Assembly (NCBI GenBank): GCA_004431415.1
Contig: QPMI01000261.1
Span: 1-64,000 of the forward strand
Reading direction: 5' to 3'
DNA from: Cyanophora paradoxa
Lineage: Eukaryota; Glaucocystophyceae; Cyanophorales; Cyanophoraceae
DNA length: 64,000 nt
The notes below the pieces were generated by a model. That model made no database searches and was not told the DNA's origin. It saw only the letters and a program-made list of their open reading frames with translations. Made by a program: the position numbers and the translations under genes. Each line of letters opens with the position of its first letter. The first letter of the stretch is position 1. Of the stretch, positions 56,539-64,000 are shown one piece after another.

Positions 56539-57287
56539 ATGGGCGGATGCGCTTCTCAACCCCGTGTGAATCAGGAGCCCCTCAGCGTCCCACAAGCCCC
56601 CAGACCGGCACCGCAGCAGCTAGAGACGCCGTCCCAGCCTGCAGAACCTCCTCCAGCGATTCTGCCGTCCCAGCCTGCAGAACCTCCTCCTGCAGAAGAG
56701 CCTCCTGGATTGGCAGGAACGGAGCCCGTCTCCGACGCTGTGATCGAGACTCGGGCGCCAGAGCCGCAGAAAGAGATTTTCAATGAAGAGCTCGTTGCAA
56801 TTCTCCGTAAGGAGGAAGCGAGGACTCCCCTGGAATGGGCCCGCGTGCGCGCTCAGGCGCAGCGATCCTCCGCGACCCGTGCGGTGCGCGGCGCGCGCCC
56901 GCTGCGAGAGGATGCGCTTTATTGACCGCGCTGCAGCGACTGTGGGAGGAGATCGTCTCGTGGGAGTGCCGGTCGACGCTGAGGGGCCCGGGAAGCAACG
57001 GGGCGACCATGCAGAGCGCCGCCTTCGCCGCGCGCCTGCTGAAGGAGGGTCCGCCCCTGCCGCCCCCGCGCTCGCCCCGCCCGGGCATCCCTCTGATCCG
57101 CATGCCAGCCGGCGAAACGGATGTGGACAAGCGGTGGCAGAAGCTGCAGCGGGAGGCGCCGGCGCCGTTGGACGTGGGCGGGGCGGGGCCCCGGCGGGGC
57201 ATGAGCGGCGGCGAGGCGGCGGCGGCGGCGGCGGCGGGCGGGGCGATCCTCGGCGTCCTCTCGGCCTTGTCCTTCGCCAGCACATAG
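56539..57287 (+). CDS. Small protein with a dual-acylation N-terminus, unknown family
   Basis: The ATG at 56539 gives MGGCASQPRVNQEPLSVPQA, with Gly2 and Cys4 as expected for myristoylation plus palmitoylation. Tandem LPSQPAEPPPA units follow (two near 56630-56700, at the DNA level CGTCCCAGCCTGCAGAACCT repeated). An acidic segment IETRAPEPQKEIFNEELVAI, LR leads to an intron, then RLWEEIVSWECRSTLRGPGS, NGATMQSAAFAARLLKEGPP, GIPLIRMPAGETDVDKRWQK, LQREAPAPLDVGG, and an Ala/Gly-rich end. The intron donor between the two parts is ambiguous, because the GT at 56807 does not give the phase needed, while a GC donor a little further does. No known family was recognised; a membrane-tethered role is inferred from the N-terminus. 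Confidence 0.6.
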
Positions 57288-58694
57288 CTCCGCCACCGCC
57301 ACGCGCAGCGTGGCCCCCACTCGCCAGCCCTCCTAGCCGGCGCCCTGTGCCCACAGACGATACGTATACTATACTGCCTTCCCAGTATATTTCCTTTAGT
57401 TTTCAGTTCAGACTATCATTCAGTTTTCCAATCGATATCGAGAGATCTAGATCTAGACTCTCCGAGCTCGCCGAGTCGAGGCTCGCGCGCGCTCGCCGAG
57501 TCGCGTGCAAGTGGGCTCCAGCCGGCCCGGGCGGACGCGCCCCAGGCCTAGCTATAGGCTAGGCCTGCGCATGCAAGCGCAGACTGCAGCTGCTGCCTGA
57601 TCGCGCGCCGCCGGGCCAGCGCTAGCACTGCGCTTAAAGCTTCCACTAGCTATAGCTATAGCTATAGCTATATATAGCTAGCCGCTGAGCGCGCGCTAGA
57701 TCGGTGCTCGGTGCGGTGCATCGGCGGGGGTAGATACTGCTGAGGGACACGGCGCCCACGTGTTGTCGTGCCCTCAGCCCTGGCAGCCGCGGCGCCGGCG
57801 CCGCGGCCCGGCGGCCGGGCGCGCGTTTGCAATTGATCATCGGATCAGATGATCATGAAGCTTTAAGCCGGCGGTGAGTTCGGGTTGATTGGGGCCGAGT
57901 TCGAATTCGCGATCGATCACCGGTACCTGCGCATGCAGACTGCAGTTGCCAGTTTCGGGGTACAGTCGCTTCTGGAAAGGCACCCAAAGTTCTGGCGGGT
58001 TCTTCCGTTCTGCCGCACCAGCAAGCCAGCAAGCCCTGCAATCGGAGTTCTAGATCTCAACATCTAGATAGTCTCTCGGCCGCCTTAGCTTCCCGCCGGA
58101 GACACTCAAAAGGCCGGTGGCGACAAATCATCGCCAGCAAGCAGGTCCGCTCATTCGTGTTGATCGCCGGGCAGCAGAGTGTGGGAATGACCAACTAAAC
58201 CGGCTGGGAGTCCCCGCGGCGGCCATTTGGACGGTCTAGACGTTGATCGGCCTCCCCAACGAACTATCATAGTGGGTCTCGCACATCGGAAAGAGATCAG
58301 CGGCGTGAAATGCTCTAGATGTGGGTTGGATTAGCACCTAAAGACGACCTGAGCCGGCGACGGCGGCCTGGGCCGGCACCTTGATCGAACGCTCGCTGAG
58401 CCGTCGTCATCCGACGCAGGTCGTCCAGACCTCCCAGCGAGTTTTTACTCGCATCATGGACATTGAACAAACCTTTGGGTGCGTCTTGCGCAGTCCCGCG
58501 CAGCCGGCGTTTCGCGTGATAACTGAATGTACCTGGTCGCATCTCCAGCCGTCGGCGCGCATCTCCGGAACCCTTTGATCGGCCGACTTCCCGAGATGTC
58601 TTGAGTAGTCGTGTGCGCTCTCGCAGTGCCTCTTACCCCGACGAGACGAAATCGAGGGTCCGCAAAGTTTGCCCGCCATCCGATCACTTCTGAC
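57288..58694. other. Lower-GC intergenic region with TA-rich and GATC repeats
   Basis: About 1.4 kb. It includes ATCGATATCGAGAGATCTAG-type palindromes (57430-57455), a (TAGCTA)n tract at about 57647-57682, and GATCATCGGATCAGATGATC at about 57835-57854, which is related to the GATC palindromes of the 36.6-38.3 kb island. No coding sequence was recognised. Confidence 0.5.
57647..57682. repeat. TAGCTA simple repeat
   Basis: Five to six units of TAGCTA with a central TATATA, forming a near-perfect palindrome of about 36 nt. Shorter relatives lie at 19535-19555 and 57543-57560. Confidence 0.85.
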
Positions 58695-59299
58695 ATGGGT
58701 CCTCAGACGCCCTCACCGACGTTCACAACCTTTGGTCCTGGCGTGGATGAGGATGAAGGCATCCCGAGTAAAGCTCGGCGCACGGCGCAGACACCCAGTC
58801 CACTATCCTTCGCCTCGAACTTCGGCCATCGCACGGACGAGGCGGATTCTGATGCGGACAATCACGATTCGGAGCGTTCCTGCGATCATTGCGGTGAGCT
58901 GTTCGGGGCTGACCGCGCCAGCACCACTTTCGCAGCGCCCGTTTGACCGCCGTCGCCGCAGGGTCCAAGCACACCTCGCAGTGGCGCAAGGGGCCCAACG
59001 GCGCGAACACGCTTTGCAACGCGTGCGGTCTGCACTGGAGCAGATCGCAGAAGCGGGGCGGGCGGAGTCAGACGCGGAACGTGACGCCGCCGGCGAAGCC
59101 CGCGGCGGTGCGCCCCGCGGCGCTCACGCCGGCCGCCACGGAGGTCTCCGCCTCGCCCATCGCCTTTCCCGCGACGGCGGCGCGGCCTGCATCGCCCCTT
59201 CCCGCCGGCTTCTCGATCCTCCTCGCCGCCGCCGCCCGCGTCGACGGCGGCTTCGACTCGGCTTCTTTCATTCGCACCCAGCGATCCATCCTTGCCTAA
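58695..59299 (+). CDS. Single GATA-type zinc-finger transcription factor
   Basis: Two exons (58695-58893, 58962-59299) join in phase to 178 codons. The finger reads CDHCGSKHTSQWRKGPNGAN, TLCNACGLHWSRSQK: CxxC, then the W-R-GP core, then LCNACGL, with the 18-residue loop of plant and fungal GATA factors. The intron interrupts the codon after the second cysteine. A Ser/Asp/Glu-rich N-terminus (DEDEGIPSKARRTAQTPSPL) and an Ala/Pro-rich C-terminus flank it. DNA binding to GATA sites is expected; targets unknown. All four zinc cysteines are present. Confidence 0.92.
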
Positions 59300-59612
59300 T
59301 ATAAGCAGATGCGATCGACAGTATGCAGGAGCCATCCTGCTTGCCAGCAGTTGTTCATGTGATTTTCAGTCAGCGTACCTTTCTGCTTTGCAACTCCAGC
59401 AGTGAAATTATTTACCCTTTCTCATGCCCTTTCGTGTTTGTTGCTCCCCGTTTATTATGCTAGGCTCTTTGTATGGCGTTCGTCATGTGACGGCTGGACG
59501 AGCCACAGTCAGCCCTTTAAGCAGTGCACAATCTTTGTGTGAATATCGTATCATAGCAGCTACCTGTTTGTCACCTACCCAGAGTCCCCCTGTACTAATA
59601 TACGCTTTGCTT
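59300..59612. other. Intergenic, convergent
   Basis: A 313-bp, AT-richer gap between convergent genes, including a T-rich stretch (TTTCTGCTTTGCAACTCC). No gene or RNA recognised; likely 3' untranslated regions and polyadenylation sites of both genes. Confidence 0.5.
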
Positions 59613-62450
59613 CTATATTGGTTTGAAGTCGTCGCCTTCGGGCGCCTCTGCATTCGCTTCGGGGGCGACCTTGGGGCCGCCGCCGCCTTCCCGCGGGAGG
59701 GGCTCCGGGGCCCGCGAGAGCCACTTGGGCTGCCCGGGGGGCTTCGGAGGGTCCGCCCAGCCCTCCTTGGGGGTCGGCGGAAGCCAGAAGCGGCCGGCCG
59801 GCTGCGCGGGGTGAGGCTGGGCGGGGCGGGCGGGGCGGGGCGGGCGGGGCGGGCCTTGGGGGCACTGATGGCCTGCACGCCGCTCTGCTCGACGAAAAGG
59901 CCGCCGGCCGGGGGCGCCACCCCCACCCCGGGGTCCTTCTCCGACACCTGCCGCCCCGTTGCCCCCGCGCCGCTCCGCGGCGCCCCGCCCCCGCACGCAC
60001 CCAGGGGCCGACGGGCCGCTTCTCGGCCTCGGCGAGGGGCGCGTCGCCCTTGCCGTCGCTCGCGAGGGTGCGGGGGGCGTCGGCGACGCGGGAGGGGCGG
60101 AACCAGCGGGCGCTGAGGGGGCAGCAGGCGACGAGGGCGAGGGCGGCGGCGGCGACGACCAGCACGACGCCCCGCCGAAGAACCCGGCTGCACCCGGTCC
60201 GCTGCCGCCCCCCCCCCCCCCCGCTCGCCCCGGCCCCCGCCTCGCAGCGCGCCGCCGGCGGGCCGGGCCGCGCACCAGTGAGTGTGTAGTTGACGGGGAT
60301 GGTGAAGTAGGTGCGCGCCTCGGTCGCCACGCTCAGGTTCACCTGAGGCGGCTTCGTGGGAGGCGGCGGGGCGGCGGGGGCGGCGGGGCGGACGGCGACG
60401 GGCTGGTAGGGTGTCTGGGGGAAGAAGGGGTCCGCGAGGCGGGGGTAGTGCCTGCTGAGCTCCGCGGCGTCGGGGGTCACGCACTGCACGAAGTTCTCCC
60501 GCCCCACGCTCCTGATCCCCGTCACCTGCGCCCCGCCGCGTCCCTCCCTGCCCGGCCCCGCCCCCGCGAGGCGGCGCTCGCCTTGCCCTCCACCGTGAAG
60601 TTGAGCTCCGACTCGGGCGCCCGCCCCGAGATGCGGCACGTCAGGTTCAGCTTCGCGAACTGCGCCCGACCCGCCCGTAAGCGTCGCCACGCCGGGGCGC
60701 GGCGGGGCGGGCGCCTGGTTGGGGCTGGGGACGCTGTAGCCGCCCACAAGGACCTCGACGCTGCCGCGGATGCCGCCCTTGCGCGGCGCCATCCCCTCGA
60801 AGAGGTCTGCGCCCCCGCCTCGGCCCCCGCCCCGCGGCGCGCGAGCGCGGGGGGCGCGCACAGCCGGGGCGGGTGATCTGGTAGAGGAGCTGGGCGGAGG
60901 TGGTGACCTTGCGCTTGCGGAACCAGTTCACGGTGTCGTACTCGATCGACTCGAACTGGATGTTCGCCCCCGAGTCCGGCCCCGGGTCGATTGAGTTGAC
61001 CAGCAGCGTCCCTGGCGGGGCCTCGGCGCCGCCCCGCACCCCGCCTGCCCCGCGGCCGGCGGCGCACCGTCGCCGGCGTAGAAGGAGGTGCGGAACGGGT
61101 GCACGTACCTGCGCCCCGCGTCGGCAGCCGGGGCGGGGCGGGGCGGCGCGGGGCGCGGGGCGGGGCGGGGCGGGGCCGGGGGCGGACTCGAGGTCCTGCT
61201 CGAGGTAGCGCTGGCGGCGGCCGGTGTCGGCGTCGTAGGCGACCACCTGCGGGCGGCCCACCGACGTGTCGTACCCTGCCGGGCCCCCCGCGTCGCCGGG
61301 GCGCGGGGCGCGGGGGCGCGGGGGCGCGGGGGCACCGAGGGCGACGACGCGGGAGCGCTCGGGGTCGAAGTTGAGGGAGGTGACGCGGGCGGGGACCGCC
61401 ACGAAGCGCGCCGTCCCGTTCTCCACCGCCACGCTCACCAGCAGGTTCTCCCCCGAGCTCCCGTTGTACATCGTGCAGTAGTACACCGCCGTCGCCGGGT
61501 TCAGCGCCGCTGCCCGCCCCGTCAGCCGCGCGGCGCGGGGCGCGGGGCGGGGCCGGCGCACAGGGCCCCGGGACGATGGCGAGCTCGGGGGGGAAGATGT
61601 ACTTCGCCGTTGCCTGCGCCAGGTCGATCTGCGCCCCGCCCCGTCGCGCGCGCCGCAGCCCGGCGCGGCGCGGCGCGGGCCGGGCCTCGAAGGCGATGAG
61701 GGCGGAGCGGTCGGTTGGGAGGGCGGGCTGGGAGCTGTCGGCGCCGCCGCCGTCAGTGGTGAGGGTGGAGACGACGGTGCCGACGGCGGCGGAGATCCAT
61801 CGGGAGGCGAGGCCGTAGATGGTGCGCCGCTCCTCGTGGTACTCCCAGTTCGAGCGCAGGTACGGCACCCGCTGCTCCGTCCACGTCCCGTCCCTGCGCC
61901 CCGCTCGCCCCGGCCCCGGCCCCGCCCCGCGCCCCGCACCGGATGTCCACCACCCGGATGAAGCCCTGCGGCGCGCCGCTCGGCGCGGGGCTTGGGGGGC
62001 GGGGGCGGGGGCGGGGCGGGCCTGGGGCGTCTGGTAGAGGAACTGGACGCGCTCCGTGTCGAAGGCGGTGCAGCCGTGGACGATCGGCTGGTTCATCGCC
62101 TCGTCCAGGTTCGTCAGCGGCACAACCTCCCCGCTATCGTGCACCGCCACCCACCACGTGCTGCCCCCGTCCCTCAGCTCCAGCCCCGGCGGAGGCCACG
62201 GTGCGGCCCTAGGCGCGCGCTTGCCTGCCCCTCAGCTTGGCGATGCCGTACGTGATGCTTGCCATGTCCGGCGTAGGCGTTGGCTCTGCAGGCGACTTAG
62301 GGCGCACTTAGAGCTAGGGCGGGTGCCGCCACCTTGCGCGTGGCCGTAGCTCCAAAGCAGACATGAGGCAAGTAGCATCCACTTAACTATGGAGGCGTGC
62401 CGCTGCACAGTCCAGCAAGCCCGTCCCACAGGGGGCAGCGGCCTTGCCAT
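59613..62450 (-). CDS. Secreted or type I membrane protein with beta-rich ectodomain, unknown family
   Basis: The ATG at 62450 opens MARPLPPVGRACWTVQRHAS, IVKWMLLASCLLWSYGHAQG, a signal peptide with a long n-region. Ectodomain exons: ASITYGIAKL; AVHDSGEVVPLTNLDEAMNQ; HGCTAFDTERVQFLYQ; GTWTEQRVPYLRSNWEYHEE; YGLASRWISAAVGTVVSTLT; IDLAQATAKYIFPPELAIVP; AVYYCTMYNGSSGENLLVSV; GRPQVVAYDADTGRRQRYLE; GTLLVNSIDPGPDSGANIQF; AKLNLTCRISGRAPESELNF. NGS/NFT sequons suggest glycosylation. GVVLVVAAAALALVACCPLS is a single membrane helix near the C-terminus, followed by a Pro/Lys/Glu tail with KEGWADPPKPPGQPKWLSRA and end EGDDFKPI. The strand-rich ectodomain with SLNFDPE and VAYDADTG motifs could be a beta-propeller; this is a guess. 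No function assigned. Confidence 0.68.
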
Positions 62451-62732
62451 GCTGGCTCCGCTTGACGCAGGAGTCCTGGAGCCAGCAAGTTTGTTTTCAG
62501 CCCTTGCCGCCTCATATAGAGCGTGAAAGCGCTACGCCATCGCCGCCGTGGCACCGCAGCCGGCCCTGCGGCAGTTGCTCAAGCTTTTGGTACTGTTGAA
62601 GCGTAGGTAAATCTCTATACGTAAATAAGGAGCTCGCGGCGCTCGCAAGCGGAGGACGGCTGCAGGGTGCTGATGAGCCGTACCCAGGCAACTTTGTCGT
62701 ACCCAAACCGAGGTTGCGGATCGAAGAGCGAA
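62451..62732. promoter_or_regulatory. Divergent intergenic region
   Basis: 282 bp between the divergent ATGs of the membrane-protein gene and the PKA regulatory-subunit gene. No clear core promoter motif; includes TATACGTAAATAAGG near 62615. Confidence 0.4.
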
Positions 62733-64000
62733 TGAGTGCCGCAGACGTTGCGAGTCCCGCAGAGGGCGCCGATGTGGCGGTGCGCACGCGCTTCTCTCCC
62801 CTTCCAGGCGCGCCGCGAATTGCTGACAAACTTCGCCCATCCAAAGCCGCCGTCGCGGTATTTCAACCGCAAGCGCCGCGGATCTGTTAGTGCCGAATGC
62901 GATACTGCGAACCCGGAGGATGCGTTGCCCAAGCGCGTGTTTCCGAAGACAGAAGAGGAGAAGGTTTGTGACCCGCTCGGGCTTCTTTCGGGTGCTGGCG
63001 GTGTGTTTCGACGCTAATTACACATTTCTCGTTTCTCAGCGCCGGATAGAGAAGTCCATCGCCAACAATATCCTGTTCTCGCACTTGGACGACGCGCAGC
63101 GGAAAGAAGTGTTCGAGGCCATGTTCGAGGCCGCTAAGAAGGCGGGCGAGGTCGTTATCAAGCAGGGTTCGCACCGCGCGGCTGCTGGGTGCAAGCCCGC
63201 TGTTCTTATGTGGGGGAACTTCCCGACCCGCGTAGGCGATGAGGGCGACAACTTCTACCTTGTTGATAGCGGCACCTTCGATGTTTATGTGAAGAAGGAG
63301 GACAAGGATGCGCTGGTTCTCACTCTCCAGGATGGCGGCAGCTTCGGTGAACTCGCGCTCATGTACAACTGTCCACGCGCTGCCACCGTGAAGGTTTGTC
63401 GCTCTCCGTGGAGTACGACATGGTCTTCACCTGCGGTTTGCAGGCACGCACCGACGGCAAGCTCTGGGCAATGGACCGTGCTACGTTCCGGCGGATTCTT
63501 ATGGACACGACCAGCCGCAAGCGGAAGCAGTACGAGGACTTCCTTAAGAACGTGCCTCTTCTTGGTTCGCCGGAGATCCAGCTACTCAAGCCTCGTGTTG
63601 ATCTGCTGCTGACATGCTTTGCTGCGCAGCTTCTATGGACTTCTACGAGCGTTGCACGATCGCGGATGCTTTGATGCCGGTCACTTTCAAGAAGGGCGAG
63701 ACGGTTATCAACCAGGGCGACATTGGTGATGTGTTCTACATCATCGAGGAGGTGCGTGGGTTGCGGGTGCTAAGCTGAGGCCCTCTGGCACGTTCATTTC
63801 AAGGGAAATCTCTAATATACGACGGGCTGCAGGGCGATGCCGTTGCGAAGAAGGCACCCGCGGAAGGCGGCCCCGCCGTCGAGGTGATGCGCTTGAAGAA
63901 GGGTGCAGACCCCCCGCCCCTACCGACGAGCGCCAGCGCGTGACTGTCCGCGCCGCCAGGTGACTACTTCGGAGAGCTGTCGCTCCTTACCGATAAGCCT
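62733..64000 (+). CDS. PKAR: cAMP-dependent protein kinase regulatory subunit, 3' end beyond the window
   Basis: Inhibits and cAMP-releases the PKA catalytic subunit. The inhibitor segment reads PPSRYFNRKRRGSVSAECDT, ANPEDALPKRVFPKTEEEK; the site RRGSV keeps a phosphorylatable Ser, as in type II subunits. CNB-A follows: RRIEKSIANNILFSHLDDAQ, RKEVFEAMFEAAKKAGEVVI, KQ | GDEGDNFYLVDSGTFDVYVK, GGSFGELALMYNCPRAATVK (phosphate-binding cassette FGELALxxxxPRAA), TDGKLWAMDRATFRRILMDT. CNB-B begins MDFYERCTIADALMPVTFKK, GETVINQGDIGDVFYIIEE and reaches GDYFGELSLLTDKP at the window end. Introns here are longer and AT-richer than elsewhere, about 50-75 nt. The 5' end is unclear: the ATG at 62733 (MSAADVASPAEGADVAVRTR) is a candidate first exon; no dimerisation domain was recognised. 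Confidence 0.92.

Noticed and set aside
1-64000. Bacterial or organellar DNA
   Set aside because: Conserved eukaryotic proteins are interrupted by short introns everywhere, and there are no operons or Shine-Dalgarno-led gene sets.
1-64000. CRISPR arrays, rRNA or tRNA genes
   Set aside because: No regularly spaced repeats, rRNA core sequence or cloverleaf-compatible segment was recognised by eye. A covariance-model scan would be decisive for tRNAs.

Overview
This is nuclear DNA from a GC-rich, intron-dense single-celled eukaryote. The genes are broken into exons of roughly 50-250 nt by introns of about 40-75 nt. Exon boundaries were inferred by following conserved proteins across frame changes. 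For the smaller genes (seryl-tRNA synthetase, hisI, PP2C, GATA factor) every junction was placed and the phase checked; for the large genes the span and domains are secure but not every junction.

Lineage (inference): IFT122 implies a cilium or flagellum. HisI has an N-terminal extension with a phenylalanine near its start and no hydrophobic signal peptide, as in plastid transit peptides of glaucophytes and red algae; the seryl-tRNA synthetase extension is similar. A flagellate with such transit peptides would fit a glaucophyte such as Cyanophora, but another algal protist is not excluded. No bacterial operon, rRNA, tRNA, CRISPR or viral gene was seen.

Layout: IFT122 (-, partial) | SPT5 (+) | SK-like K+ channel (+) | BTB-BACK protein (-) | seryl-tRNA synthetase (+) | eIF4B/4H-like RRM protein (-) | PP2C phosphatase (+) | Furry-like giant (+) | GT2 glycosyltransferase (-) | hisI (+) | CTR copper transporter (-) | RCHY1-type E3 ligase (+) | Deg9-type protease (-) | unknown coiled-coil/TM protein (+) | C2-GYF protein (-) | dual-specificity phosphatase-UBX fusion (-) | IQ-motif protein (+) | HAD phosphatase (-) | alpha/beta-hydrolase (-) | TIG-glycosyltransferase (+) | lipid-anchored small protein (+) | GATA factor (+) | secreted/type I membrane protein (-) | PKA regulatory subunit (+, partial). 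Neighbours mostly alternate in strand, with divergent starts about 100-450 bp apart and convergent ends about 150-470 bp apart. They are mainly housekeeping and signalling genes rather than one pathway; calcium/calmodulin, cyclic-nucleotide and phosphatase signalling recur.

Most unusual: GC-AG introns supported by conserved proteins in several genes; introns built of (CCCCG)n or (GGGGC)n; a near-identical 137-bp block in two introns of one gene; very small exons; uncommon domain combinations (phosphatase-UBX, C2-GYF, TIG-glycosyltransferase); and lower-GC intergenic islands rich in TGATCATGA palindromes.
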